Assembly (NCBI GenBank): GCA_047602125.1
Contig: JASGIB010000001.1
Location: 682,001 to 746,000, forward strand
Origin: Pseudoluteimonas sp047602125
Lineage (GTDB): Bacteria > Pseudomonadota > Gammaproteobacteria > Xanthomonadales > Xanthomonadaceae
Reading direction: 5' to 3'
Length of the DNA stretch: 64,000 nt
The notes beneath the pieces are model-generated. The model was not told where the DNA came from, ran no database searches, and was given only the letters and a program-made list of their open reading frames with translations. Below, piece by piece: positions 43,140-54,100 of the stretch. The position numbers and the translations under genes are program-made. Position 1 is the first letter of the stretch; each line of letters opens with the position of its first letter.

Positions 43140-43838
43140 TTACTTCAGCGCGAGGCTGGACTGGTCGACGATGACGCCGGGGCCCATGGTCGAGCTGATC
43201 GCGATCTTCTGCAGATAGGTGCCCTTGGCGCTGGACGGCTTGGCCTTGATCAGGTCGTGCAGCAGCGCTTCGAGGTTGTCCTTCAGCTTGCCGGCGTCGA
43301 AGTCGGCCTTGCCGATGGTGCAGTGGATGATGCCGGCCTTGTCGGTGCGGTAGCGCACCTGGCCGCCCTTGGCGTTCTTCACCGCCTCGGCCGGATTCGG
43401 CGACACGGTGCCGACCTTCGGGTTCGGCATCAGGCCGCGCGGGCCCAGCACCTGGCCGAGCTTGCCGACCACGCGCATCGCATCCGGCGTGGCGATGACC
43501 ACGTCGTAGTTGAGGTCGCCGGCGGTCATCTTCTCGGCGAGGTCGTCCATGCCGACCACGTCGGCGCCGGCGGCCAGGGCCTCGTCGGCCTTGGCGCCCG
43601 CGGGGGCGAACACTGCCACGCGCACGCTCTTGCCGGTACCGGCCGGCAGCACGGTGGAACCGCGCACCTGCTGGTCGGACTTCTTGGCATCGACGCCGAG
43701 GCGCACGGCCACGTCCACCGATTCCACGAACTTCGCCTTGGTGGCGGTCTGGACGATCTTGATCGCCTCGTCGAACGGATAGGCCTTGCCCGGTTCGACC
43801 GCGGCCTGGATCGCCTTCTGTCGCTTGTTCATCGCCAT
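43140..43838 (-). CDS. rplA: 50S ribosomal protein L1
   Basis: 232-residue L1 stalk protein, in E. coli also the repressor of rplKA translation. It begins MAMNKRQKAIQAAVEPGKAY; domain II includes VVGKLGQVLGPRGLMPNPKV, the family signature, followed by GTVSPNPAEAVKNAKGGQVR. It is 4 bp after rplK. Confidence 0.98.
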   Translation of the reverse strand: MAMNKRQKAIQAAVEPGKAYPFDEAIKIVQTATKAKFVESVDVAVRLGVDAKKSDQQVRGSTVLPAGTGKSVRVAVFAPAGAKADEALAAGADVVGMDDLAEKMTAGDLNYDVVIATPDAMRVVGKLGQVLGPRGLMPNPKVGTVSPNPAEAVKNAKGGQVRYRTDKAGIIHCTIGKADFDAGKLKDNLEALLHDLIKAKPSSAKGTYLQKIAISSTMGPGVIVDQSSLALK

Positions 43839-43842
43839 GTCC

Positions 43843-44271
43843 TCAGCCCTCCACCGTCAGGCCCATCGAACGGGCCGAGCCCGCGATGGTGCGCACCGCC
43901 GCGTCCAGGTCGGCCGCGGTCAGGTCGGGCTCCTTCGCCTTGGCGATGTCCTCGAGCTGCTTGCGGGTGACCTTGCCCACCTTCTCGGTGTTCGGGCGCT
44001 TGGAACCGGACTGGATGCCGACCGCCTTCTTCAGCAGGATCGACGCCGGCGGCGTCTTGGTGATGAAGGTGAAGGTGCGATCCGAATACGCGGTGATCAC
44101 GGTCGGAATCGGCAGGCCCGGCTCCAGCTTCTGCGTGGCGGCGTTGAACGCCTTGCAGAATTCCATGATGTTCAGGCCGCGCTGGCCCAGGGCAGGACCG
44201 ACCGGCGGCGAGGGATTCGCCTGCCCAGCTTTCACCTGCAGCTTGATGTAACCGACGACTTTCTTTGCCAT
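43843..44271 (-). CDS. rplK: 50S ribosomal protein L11
   Basis: 142-residue GTPase-centre protein needed for RelA activation. The N-terminal domain has the flexible proline helix (QVKAGQANPSPPVGPALGQR); the C-terminal rRNA-binding domain has LLKKAVGIQSGSKRPNTEKV and ends GSARSMGLTVEG. A 69-bp leader separates it from nusG and carries a small hairpin GTTC-GCGA-GAAC (44304-44315). Confidence 0.98.
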   Translation of the reverse strand: MAKKVVGYIKLQVKAGQANPSPPVGPALGQRGLNIMEFCKAFNAATQKLEPGLPIPTVITAYSDRTFTFITKTPPASILLKKAVGIQSGSKRPNTEKVGKVTRKQLEDIAKAKEPDLTAADLDAAVRTIAGSARSMGLTVEG

Positions 44272-44340
44272 TGCATTGACTCCTGGAGTTCAAGCGTCTG
44301 CACGTTCTCGCGAACTGCGGGACTCCTCCTCTGGTGGAGG

Positions 44341-44925
44341 TCAGGCCTTCTCGACCTGACCGAATTCGAGTTCCACGGGCGTCGAGCGCCCGAAGATCAG
44401 CACCGCCACGCGCAGGCGGCTCTTTTCGTAATTGACTTCCTCGACCACGCCGTTGAAGTCGTTGAACGGGCCGTCGGTGACGCGCACCATCTGGCCCGGT
44501 TCGAACAGCACCTTGGGCTTGGGCTTCTCCACGCCTTCCTGCACGCGGTCGAGGATGACGGCGGCCTCTTCGTCGCGGATCGGCAGCGGGCGGTCGGCGG
44601 TACCGCCGATGAAGCCCATCACCTTCGGCGTTTCCTTGACCAGGTGCCAGCTCTCGTTGTCCATGCGCGGGATGCCGGACTCGTCGTGGGTGGCGATCTG
44701 CACCAGCACGTAGCCGGGGAAGAACTTGCGCTCGGAACGGCGCTTCTGGCCGGAGCGCATCTCCACCACTTCCTCGGTCGGCACCATGACCTCGCCGAAG
44801 CGGTCCTGCATGCCGGTGCGCGCGATGCGATCGCGCAACGCCTGCGCCACCGACTTCTCGAAGCCGGAATAGGCGTGCACCACGTACCAGCGCTTGTTGT
44901 CCACCGAAGTTTCCACATCCGTCAC
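44341..44925 (-). CDS. nusG: Transcription termination/antitermination protein NusG
   Basis: 194-residue NusG that binds RNA polymerase through its N-terminal domain (RWYVVHAYSGFEKSVAQALR, and VPTEEVVEMRSGQKRRSERK) and Rho or S10 through the C-terminal KOW domain (FEPGQMVRVTDGPFNDFNGV). The start codon is GTG at 44925, with GAGGAG 7 nt upstream; no in-frame ATG fits the family N-terminus. It is 11 bp after secE. Confidence 0.97.
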   Translation of the reverse strand: MTDVETSVDNKRWYVVHAYSGFEKSVAQALRDRIARTGMQDRFGEVMVPTEEVVEMRSGQKRRSERKFFPGYVLVQIATHDESGIPRMDNESWHLVKETPKVMGFIGGTADRPLPIRDEEAAVILDRVQEGVEKPKPKVLFEPGQMVRVTDGPFNDFNGVVEEVNYEKSRLRVAVLIFGRSTPVELEFGQVEKA

Positions 44926-44936
44926 CAACTCGCTCC

Positions 44937-45320
44937 TCAACGTCCCAGCAACCACTTCACGGCGATCTGGATCAGGAAATCGAACCCGGCCAGCACCAGG
45001 CTGACCAGGATCACCACGCCGATCACCACCCAGGTCGTGCGCATCGCCTGCTGGCGGCTCGGCCACACGACCTTGCGCAGCTCGAAGCGCGCCTCGCCCA
45101 GGAATTCGCGCGTTTCGCGGCCCTTGGCGGTGGCCAGGAACACGAGGCCGCCGAGCACTAGGCCCGCGGCGACCGCGAGGCCGCGCACCGCCACCGGCCA
45201 CTGGTTCGAGAACCAGTAGAAGGCGAACACGCCCGCCGCCGCCAGCACGATCGCCAGCGCGTACTTGGCGAGATCGCCCGCAGAGGCGTTGGACTTGGAA
45301 TGTGCGACCTTGCTGTTCAT
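44937..45320 (-). CDS. secE: Preprotein translocase subunit SecE
   Basis: 127-residue inner-membrane protein that clamps SecY. It has three hydrophobic segments (about residues 19-40, 44-64 and 95-120), and the amphipathic conserved segment LGEARFELRKVVWPSRQQAM before the last one, as in the three-helix enterobacterial form. The start at 45320 (MNSKVAHSKSN) is used; the frame is open further through tRNA-Trp, which cannot be coding. It is 32 bp from the mature tRNA-Trp 3' end. Confidence 0.97.
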   Translation of the reverse strand: MNSKVAHSKSNASAGDLAKYALAIVLAAAGVFAFYWFSNQWPVAVRGLAVAAGLVLGGLVFLATAKGRETREFLGEARFELRKVVWPSRQQAMRTTWVVIGVVILVSLVLAGFDFLIQIAVKWLLGR

Positions 45321-45352
45321 CGATTCCCGACTGTTGGATGGCACTTCGTTCG

Positions 45353-45428
<76 letters not shown>

Positions 45429-45546
45429 AATTCCAAGGGTTCGCAGCCCCGTATTTCGCGGTTTCCTCTAAACGACGATGGCGAACGGAAGGAATCCGCT
45501 CGCCTCGTCCCTGCGCGGCCGGCGAACCGGCCGCCCGTGGGTGGCC

Positions 45547-46737
<1,191 letters not shown>

Positions 46738-46774
46738 GGCTGCGTCTCTTGGATGTACGTGAAATTTCGATGAG

Positions 46775-46850
46775 TGGTGCTCACGAATGGAATCGAACCA
46801 TCGACCTCCTCCTTACCAAGGAGGTGCTCTACCGACTGAGCTACGTGAGC
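46775..46850 (-). tRNA. thrT: tRNA-Thr (anticodon GGT)
   Basis: 76 nt with encoded CCA; acceptor GCTCACG/CGTGAGC, anticodon stem CTCCT/AGGAG with loop containing GGT. 37 bp before the tuf2 start codon in the tRNA-tuf operon. Confidence 0.97.
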
Positions 46851-46883
46851 GATGTAAGTGGTGTTGCAGGTGCGGGAAATCAA

Positions 46884-46957
46884 TGGAGCGGGAGACGGGA
46901 ATCGAACCCGCGCTAGTAGCTTGGAAGGCTACAGTTCTACCATTGAACTACTCCCGC
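46884..46957 (-). tRNA. glyT: tRNA-Gly (anticodon TCC)
   Basis: 74 nt with encoded CCA; acceptor GCGGGAG/CTCCCGC, anticodon loop CTTCCAA with TCC, T-loop GTTCGATTCC. 33 bp upstream of tRNA-Thr. Confidence 0.97.
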
Positions 46958-46978
46958 GCCGGTTGAAGCTTTCCGGAG

Positions 46979-47064
46979 TGGTGGAGGGAGGTGGATTCGA
47001 ACCACCGAAGGCGTAAGCCAGCAGATTTACAGTCTGCCCCCGTTGGCCGCTTGGGTATCCCTCC
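46979..47064 (-). tRNA. tyrU: tRNA-Tyr (anticodon GTA)
   Basis: 86-nt class II tRNA with long variable arm and encoded CCA; acceptor GGAGGGA/TCCCTCC, anticodon loop CTGTAAA with GTA. First gene of the tRNA-tuf2-secE operon. Confidence 0.97.
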
Positions 47065-47095
47065 GGTCGATCGAAGTCCGGTGAAACAGCCCGCA

Positions 47096-47124
47096 ATTTT
47101 CATGTGCGGCGCGGTTCATGTCAA
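47096..47124 (-). promoter_or_regulatory. Promoter of the tRNA-tuf2-secE-nusG operon
   Basis: Perfect -35 TTGACA (minus strand of 47119-47124), 17-bp spacer and -10 GAAAAT (47096-47101), followed by a GC-rich discriminator TGCGGGC typical of stringently controlled stable-RNA promoters. The predicted start is about 25 nt before tRNA-Tyr. Confidence 0.78.
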
Positions 47125-47183
47125 CGGCATTCGCTCGCGATGAACCCGCCGGCGCTGGCGCGCCGGCTCCGGACCGAAACGAC

Positions 47184-48215
47184 TCAGGGAGTGGCCGCGC
47201 CCGGCGGGGCCAGTTGCTCGGTCGAATACAGGGCGACGTGGGGCACGCCGTCGCTGCCGATCCAGCCGCGGGCCATGCCTTCGGTGTTGAAAGGCAGGGC
47301 CGCGGTGCCGTCGGCGGCGAGGATGATGGCGCCACCATCCCCGCCCAGGGCCGGAATCTGCTTGATGATCACGGCTTCGCCGGCCTGCGCCGGGGTTTCG
47401 TGCAGGTATGCCATGCGGGCGCAAATCTCATGAGCGGCTGCGACGCGGATGTAGAACTCGCCCCAGCCGGTGTTCGACACGGCGCACTGGCCGTTGGCAT
47501 AGGTGCCGGCGCCGATGATGGGCGAATCCCCCACCCGGCCGTAGCGCTTGTCGGTCATGCCGCCGGTGGACGTGCCCGCGGCCAGGTGGCCTTGGGCATC
47601 CAGCGCCACCGCGCCGACGGTGCCGAAGTGCCGGGTCGTGGCTTCCGGGTCGCGCATGGCCTGGCCACCGGCCGCGTCCTCCTTCAGCGCATCCTGCAAC
47701 TGCTTCCAGCGCCGTTCGGTGCGGAAGTAGCTCGGATCGACCAGTTCGATCCCCTGCTCCTTCGCGAAGATCTCGGCGCCGTCGCCGACCATCATCACGT
47801 GCGGCGAATGCTCCATCACCGCCCGCGCCAGCAGGATCGGGTTCTTCACATGGTGGACGTTCGCCACCGCCCCGGCGCGCAGGGTCGCGCCGTCCATGAT
47901 CGAGGCGTCCAGCTCGTTCTTGCCGTCGTGGGTGAAGACCGCGCCCTTGCCGGCGTTGAACATGGGGTCGTCCTCCAGGACGGTGATGGCCGCGGTCACC
48001 GCGTCCAGCGCGGGTTTGCCGGCCGCCAGTGCCTCGTGGCCCTTCTGCAGCGCCAGCGTCAGCGCGGCACGGATCGCGGCCTCGTCCTGCGGGGTCGTGT
48101 CCTTGCGCTCGAACCCGGCGCCGCCGTGGATGACCAGCACCGGGTCGGCGGCCCACGCTGCCGGCGCGGCGAGCCCGAGGCAAATGGCGAAAGACAGTGC
48201 GCGCAAACCGGTCAT
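47184..48215 (-). CDS. Exported isoaspartyl peptidase/L-asparaginase
   Basis: 343-residue Ntn-hydrolase of the plant-type asparaginase (IaaA) family; it cleaves beta-aspartyl dipeptides and asparagine. An N-terminal signal peptide (MTGLRALSFAICLGLAAPAA, cleavage after AWA) places it in the periplasm. Domain signs: VLVIHGGAGFERKD, ASIMDGATLRAGAVANVHHV, and the autocleavage site RHFGTVGAVALDAQGHLAAG with the nucleophilic Thr. TSTGGMTDKRYGRVGDSPII is the substrate pocket region. The start at 48215 is set by the signal peptide. It follows a cyanophycinase-like gene by 37 bp; cyanophycin breakdown yields beta-Asp-Arg, exactly this family's substrate type. Confidence 0.9.
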   Translation of the reverse strand: MTGLRALSFAICLGLAAPAAWAADPVLVIHGGAGFERKDTTPQDEAAIRAALTLALQKGHEALAAGKPALDAVTAAITVLEDDPMFNAGKGAVFTHDGKNELDASIMDGATLRAGAVANVHHVKNPILLARAVMEHSPHVMMVGDGAEIFAKEQGIELVDPSYFRTERRWKQLQDALKEDAAGGQAMRDPEATTRHFGTVGAVALDAQGHLAAGTSTGGMTDKRYGRVGDSPIIGAGTYANGQCAVSNTGWGEFYIRVAAAHEICARMAYLHETPAQAGEAVIIKQIPALGGDGGAIILAADGTAALPFNTEGMARGWIGSDGVPHVALYSTEQLAPPGAATP

Positions 48216-48252
48216 GGCCTGTTCCCTGGATGAATATGGTTCGAAACGGATT

Positions 48253-49296
48253 CTATCGATCGCCGGCCGTCGGCCCGGCGTCGCGGACTTCGAGCTTGCC
48301 ATCGCGGACCGCGGCGACGCGCCGGAACGCGGGCGCATCCACTTGCAGGGTATTCATGTCGATGCGGCTGTCGACGCCCACGCCGGTCACGGCCACGCCG
48401 GAAATTTCCAGCGGCTTGCCCGCCTCCACCCGCGAAGCCGGCGCGGTCGGCACCACCAGCCAGGCCGCGCCGCCGGGGATCGGCGTGAACAACCGGCCGA
48501 CGCCGTCGCCATCGATGCACAGGGCGGCGCCCTCGTCGACGCCGAGGCCGACCGCATCGGAAACGCCGCGCGCGCGCAGGTTCGCGACGAAGGCGATCAG
48601 GCGCCCCAGGCGCTCGCGCTTGCCGAAATGGCTGTCGGTGATCACGTGCTCGAGGTGCGGGAAATGCAGGAAATCCTCGACCAGGGTCATGCCCGGGTTG
48701 AGCGGATCGCCCAGCGCATCCTCCGAGACCATGCTGCCGCCATCCATCGCGCCGTAGGCCCAGGCGCCGAGGATGGCGAGCCCCGCGCTGGTGCCGCCCA
48801 GCGGCTTGCCCGCGCGCACGTGCGCATCCAGCGCCTGCGCCAGCGGCGTGCCTTTCCAGAAACGCACGTAGTTCGACTGGTCGCCGCCGGCGATGAAGAT
48901 GCCGTCGGCGTTGCGGATCGCATCGAGCACGCGCCGATCGCTGGCGCCACGGCGATCGGTGAACACGAAGGTGCGCACCGAGGCGATGCCGCCGACATCC
49001 TTGAACCATTCCTCCTGTGCCTCGACGTTGCCGGAAGCGCGCAGCACCACCAGGCGGCCGTGGCCCATGCGTTCGGCCATCCAGCGGAACGCGTCGTAGG
49101 GCCAGTTGCCGCCACCGACCAGCATCAGGCCCGGCTGCACCGGGCTTGAGGCCGGGACGCCGGCATCGCCGATGGTGTATTCCGCGTAACCGTCGCCGGT
49201 CGCGGCCGGACGCGGCGGCGCAGCGGCGCAAGCGACCGCCGTGGCCAACAGCAGCCAGGACGCGAACACGCGGACGAAAACGGGGATGGCCGGCAT
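48253..49296 (-). CDS. Exported cyanophycinase-like peptidase (family S51)
   Basis: 347-residue serine peptidase resembling extracellular cyanophycinases (CphE type), which cut cyanophycin (multi-Arg-poly-Asp) to beta-Asp-Arg. It has an N-terminal export signal (FVRVFASWLLLATAVACAAA); the TAVAC stretch leaves a lipoprotein possible, though the lipobox is imperfect. The core shows LMLVGGGNWPYDAFRWMAER, FIAGGDQSNYVRFWKGT, the nucleophile elbow LGGTSAGLAILGAWAYGAMD with Ser, TDSHFGKRERLGRLIAFV with the catalytic His, and GLGVDEGAAL. It lies upstream of the isoaspartyl peptidase gene and divergently from a sigma/anti-sigma/TonB-receptor cluster. A related S51 role on other polymers cannot be excluded. 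Confidence 0.85.
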   Translation of the reverse strand: MPAIPVFVRVFASWLLLATAVACAAAPPRPAATGDGYAEYTIGDAGVPASSPVQPGLMLVGGGNWPYDAFRWMAERMGHGRLVVLRASGNVEAQEEWFKDVGGIASVRTFVFTDRRGASDRRVLDAIRNADGIFIAGGDQSNYVRFWKGTPLAQALDAHVRAGKPLGGTSAGLAILGAWAYGAMDGGSMVSEDALGDPLNPGMTLVEDFLHFPHLEHVITDSHFGKRERLGRLIAFVANLRARGVSDAVGLGVDEGAALCIDGDGVGRLFTPIPGGAAWLVVPTAPASRVEAGKPLEISGVAVTGVGVDSRIDMNTLQVDAPAFRRVAAVRDGKLEVRDAGPTAGDR

Positions 49297-49415
49297 CTCG
49301 GGTTCCTGGATTGGCGGTTCGCGGTCGCGGCGGATTGCGCGCGGCATCTCAGTCGGGACGGACGAAACCCCGCATTCCCCCACGCGGCGCGGCGCGGATG
49401 GCGTAATGTCCGCGC

Positions 49416-49997
49416 ATGGACGAATCCGTCGAGGCCTGGTTCGCGCACGAAATCCTCGCCCACGAGGAAGCGCTCGTGCGCTATCTGCGCCGTTGCTGGC
49501 CGCAGGCGGACGACATCCTCGACTTGCGCCAGGAAACCTACATCCGCGTCTACGAGGCCGCGCGTCGCGAACGGCCGCACCAGCCGAAGTCGTTCCTGTT
49601 CACCACCGCGCGCCACCTGATGGCCGACCGCATGCGCCGCGGGCGCATCGTCTCGATCGAAGCCGTGGGTGATTTCGAATCCCTGAACGTCCCGATGGAC
49701 GAAGCCGGTCCGGAGCGACGGCACGACGCGCGGCAATCGTTGCGCCGACTGGCCGAAGCCTTCGACCGCCTGCCCGACCGCTGCCGCGAGGTGATGTGGC
49801 TGCGCAAGGTTGAGGAACTGCCGCAGAAGGAGGTCGCGCGGCGCATGGGCGTCGCCGAAAAGACCGTGGAGAAACAGGTCGCGAAGGGCGCGAGGCTGGT
49901 CGCCGACTACATGTTCGGCGAGTCCGGTGCGCCCGTGGGGAAAAAGCAGCGCGCGCGGCGCGAATCCGGACAGGACGACGGACAGGAACATGGGTGA
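49416..49997 (+). CDS. ECF sigma factor, FecI type
   Basis: 193-residue extracytoplasmic-function sigma factor. Region 2: EILAHEEALVRYLRRCWPQA, then DDILDLRQETYIRVYEAARR and SFLFTTARHLMADRMRRGRI. Region 4: EAFDRLPDRCREVMWLRKVE followed by the helix-turn-helix LPQKEVARRMGVAEKTVEKQ. The C-terminal 25 residues are a charged tail. The reading frame overlaps the FecR-like gene by 8 nt. In such systems the sigma factor is held by FecR until the outer-membrane receptor is loaded, and it then transcribes the receptor gene. Confidence 0.93.
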   Translation: MDESVEAWFAHEILAHEEALVRYLRRCWPQADDILDLRQETYIRVYEAARRERPHQPKSFLFTTARHLMADRMRRGRIVSIEAVGDFESLNVPMDEAGPERRHDARQSLRRLAEAFDRLPDRCREVMWLRKVEELPQKEVARRMGVAEKTVEKQVAKGARLVADYMFGESGAPVGKKQRARRESGQDDGQEHG

Positions 49998-51054
49998 GAG
50001 CGAACGGATCGAACGCGAGGCCGCCGGATGGCTGGCGCGGCGCGATCGTGCCGACTGGTCCACGCGCGACGAACTGGCCTTCGCCGCCTGGTGCGATGCC
50101 GCCACCGCCCACCGCGTGGCCTATCTGCGGCTCGATGCCGCATGGAAACATGCCGACCGGCTGAAGGCCGTGGGCGCCGGCGTCGGTGCCGGCGACATGC
50201 CCGCGCGTGGCGACTGGAACTGGTCGCGGCCCGGCACGGATCCTGCCCCGGGCGCGGCTTCCGCGCTCAATCCCGCGGCGCTGGCCTTCGCCCGCCGCCC
50301 CGCGGCGACACGCCGCAGCGGCTGGCTGTTCGCGTTCTCGGGAGGCGCATTGGCGTTCGCAATCGGCGCGTTCGCGTGGCTGCAAAACGGCCATGTCGAG
50401 CAGCAGACGTACCGCACCGCGCTCGGTACGCTCGAGGAAGTGCCGCTGGCCGACGGCTCGCGCGCCACGCTGAGCGGCGACAGCGTGGTCAGCGTCGCGC
50501 TGTCCCGCGGCGAACGCGACATCGACCTCTCCCGCGGCGAGGCCTTCTTCGCCGTCGCCAAGGACCCGGATCGCCCGTTCGTGGTGCATGTCGGCACGCG
50601 CGAAGTGGTCGCGGTCGGCACCCGTTTCGCGGTGCGTCGCGACGACGACGGCCTGCGCGTCGTGGTGACCGAGGGACTGGTGCGGCTGGAATCCCCGGGC
50701 GCGAATGCCCCGGACCGGCTCTCCACCACCTTCCTGCCCGCCGGCAGCGTGGCCGTGGTCGACGCGAACGGCGCCTCGGTGCGCTTCGGCACACCGGACG
50801 AGGCCGAACGCGCGCTCAGCTGGCGCAGCGGCGTGCTCGCCTTCCGCGATACGCCGCTCGCCGCGGCCGCCGCCGAATTCAACCGCTATGGCGCGAAGCG
50901 CATCCTCATGGGCGATGCGGAGGTCGCGACATTGCGCGTGGGGGGCAATTTCAACTGGGCGAACGCAGACGGTTTCGTGCGCCTGCTCGAGGCCGGGTTC
51001 CCGGTCCGGGCCGAGCGCAAGGACGACCGCATCGTCCTGCATTACCGCAAGTAG
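49990..51054 (+). CDS. FecR-family anti-sigma factor
   Basis: 354-residue inner-membrane regulator. The N-terminal DUF4880-like domain (EREAAGWLARRDRADWSTRD and ELAFAAWCDAATAHRVAYLR) is the sigma-binding part. One membrane helix (residues about 111-131) follows. The periplasmic FecR domain has TALGTLEEVPLADGSRATLS, RGEAFFAVAKDPDRPFVVHV and VGTRFAVRRDDDGLRVVVTE, and a C-terminal secretin/STN-like segment. It relays the receptor signal to the sigma factor encoded just upstream. Start chosen at the first ATG within the overlap with the sigma gene. Confidence 0.93.
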   Translation: MGESERIEREAAGWLARRDRADWSTRDELAFAAWCDAATAHRVAYLRLDAAWKHADRLKAVGAGVGAGDMPARGDWNWSRPGTDPAPGAASALNPAALAFARRPAATRRSGWLFAFSGGALAFAIGAFAWLQNGHVEQQTYRTALGTLEEVPLADGSRATLSGDSVVSVALSRGERDIDLSRGEAFFAVAKDPDRPFVVHVGTREVVAVGTRFAVRRDDDGLRVVVTEGLVRLESPGANAPDRLSTTFLPAGSVAVVDANGASVRFGTPDEAERALSWRSGVLAFRDTPLAAAAAEFNRYGAKRILMGDAEVATLRVGGNFNWANADGFVRLLEAGFPVRAERKDDRIVLHYRK

Positions 51055-51142
51055 GGACGGCAAGGCGGGATCGACCCGGCTCGTTCGTCCCGGTTCCATT
51101 GAACGGCGCACCGCGCCGCCAATCCTTGGGAAGGGGGAGCCC

Positions 51143-54100
51143 ATGATTCGTCCGACACGCACCGCGCTGTTCATCGCACTTGGTTGCATCAGCACCTCAT
51201 TCGCCTGGGCGCAGGAAGCCAACGCCACGCCGCGCCGCATCGACATCCCGGCCGGCGACCTCGTCAGCGGCCTCGACGCGCTGGCCGCGCAATCGGGAAC
51301 GCAACTGCTGTACCGCGCCGACCAGCTCAAGGGCGTGCGCACGCGCGGCGTGCACGGCAACGTCTCTCCCGACGATGCGCTGAAACAACTGCTCTCCGGC
51401 AGCGGATACGACGTCCACCGCGATGCCTCCTCCGGCGCCGTGGTCATCGTCAAGGCCGACCAGCAGGAACCGGCGGCGAAACCCGTCGCGCCGCCCCCGC
51501 CGCCGAAGCCCGCGCCGCCGCCCCAGGCCGAGGCGCCGCCGGAACCCGCGCAACTCGAATCGGTCCAGGTCACCGGTTCGCGCATCCCGCGCGCCGAGGT
51601 CGAGGGTCCGGCGCCGGTGACGGTGATCACCGCGCAGCAGATTTCGTCGGCGGGTTTCACCACCGCCGCGGACGTGTTGCGCTCGCTGACCCAGAACGGC
51701 GGCGAAACCCAGAGCCAGCAGTCCAGCACCGGCGCGGTGACGACACCCGGCGCACAGCAGGTCGACCTGCGCGGCCTCGGCCCGAACAAGACCCTGGTGC
51801 TGATCAACGGCCGCCGCGTCGCCGACTTCCCGCTGCCGTTGCGCGGGCAGAGCAACTTCACCGACATCGGCAACATCCCGCTCGGCATGGTCGATCGCAT
51901 CGAGGTGCTGACCGGCAGCGCCTCCGCCGTGTACGGCTCGGACGCGATGGCCGGCGTGATCAACTTCATCCTGAAGAAATCCGCGGACGGCCTGACCCTC
52001 GATTACCGCTACGGCGGCACCTCGCGCGGCGGCGGCGAATCGAACAAGCTCACCCTCACCACCGGTTTCGAACGCGGCAACCTGAGCGGCATCGTCGGCC
52101 TCGAACTGCTCGACAAGAAGCCGTTGTGGGCCTACGACCGCAAGATCCAGGACTCCTCGTTCGACAGCCCGGATCCCGACGTCGAAGGGCAATGGATCTT
52201 CCAGCGCTACGACTGGAACGAGGGCACTTCCTTTCCCGAGGACGAAGGCAAGTGCGACACCAGCCTCAACCATGGTTCGACCTACGCCGAATACGGCGAC
52301 TACGGCTTCTACTGCGCCAGCGACAAGTCGATCGGCTACGGCACCATCGAAAGCGGCCGCAAGAGCGCGAACCTGTATGGCTCCTTCAATTTCGACATCA
52401 ACGACAAACTTTCCTGGTTCGCCGACGTGCAGGCGGGTTACGCCAAGGTCGAACTGATGCCAGAGCCGCTGGACTGGCAGTACCAAGGTCCCGGCATCAA
52501 TGGCGACCGCGGCGAGTTCTACAACGTCAACAGCGGGGCTTTCGAATACTGGTACCGCCAGTTCACGCCCGAGGAATCGGGCGGCTTCGGCAAGGTGATG
52601 ACCCGCGACACGCAGAAGACCCTCAGCATCGCCACCGGTTTCAAGGGCACCATCGGCGAGGACTGGGACTACGAGGCGCTGTTCAACCACTCGCAGTACC
52701 ACGCCGAGGTCCGCTATCCGCGCATCATCGCCGGCAAGGCGAACGAGCTCCTGCTCGGACCGCAACTCGGGACCGTCGACGATTACGGCTTCGCGCTCGA
52801 CGACGGCAGCGGCTACGCGGCATACGCACCCGACTCCGACCACTTCTACCAACCGCTTACCCAGGCCCAATACGACAGCATCACCGCCGATTCGGTGTTC
52901 AAGCCCACCGCGCGCAGCGACACGCTTTCCTTCACCGTCGACAACACCGCGCTGTTCAACCTGCCGGCGGGCCCGGTCGGTTTCGCCGGCAACGTCGAAT
53001 ACGGCACCCAGGCCTACGACATCAACCCGGATCCGCTCGCGCTCACCGATTACTACTACGGCGCGCGCTACGGCGACGGACACGGCGACCGCAGCCACTG
53101 GGGCGTGGCCGGCGAATTCCGCGTGCCGGTGTTCAAGCCGCTGACCCTGAGCGTGGCCGGCCGCTTCGACCAGTACAGCTATGGCGACAAGTCCCCCGGC
53201 AAGTTCACCTACAGCCTCGGGCTCGAGTGGCGGCCGGCGGACAGCCTGCTGATCCGCGGTTCCTACGGCACCGGTTTCCGCGCGCCCGACTTGCACTACC
53301 TGTTCGCGGGGACGGATTACTTCCGTACGCGCCAGCTCGACTACTACGACTGCCGCACCGATCCGGATTTCACCACCATCGACGACTGCAACACCCGCCG
53401 CGTGCGCAACGAACGCGCGGGCGACCCGGACCTGGACTACGAGACCAGCAAATCGCTGACCGCCGGCTTCGTCTGGTCGCCGACGGCGAACTTCGACCTC
53501 TCGATCGACTATTTCAACATCAAGGTCGCGAACCAGATCCAGGACATGGATCGCGACAAGATCCTGCAGGACGAGGCCGATTGCCGGCTGGGCGAGTCCG
53601 TGGACGGCACCCCGGTCGACCCGAATTCGCCCGAATGCCTGGATGCAGTACCCCGCGTGCTGCGCGACGAAGACGGCAACCTGCTCGGCGTGTTCTACCA
53701 GCCGATCAACATCGCCCAGCAACGCGTCGCGGGCTACGATCTCGCCACCCACTACCGTTGGGACACGGCGATCGGCACCTGGCGCTTCGGCCTGACCCAC
53801 ACGCTGTTCACCCGTCACGACAGCCGCCAGTTCGCCGGCGGTGCGCTCGAGGACCATTTCGCGATCAACAGCGGCTTCGACGTGCCCAAGACCAAGACCA
53901 CCGCCACGGTGTCGTGGGAAAGGAATGCGTGGTCGGCGACGCTGCACGCGCAGCGCATCGGCCGCCTGCCCTCGTCCGATTCCTACGACGGCGCCTACGA
54001 TCCGGATACGGCCGTCTACAGCCCCTGGGTCGGCGCGACCATCCTCTACAACGGTTCCCTGCAATACCGGATCAGCGACCGGATGCAGTTGTCGCTGGCC

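Noticed and set aside
47026..47340. Short minus-strand frame across tRNA-Tyr and its promoter
   Set aside because: It overlaps a confident tRNA and promoter, and the product is low-complexity.
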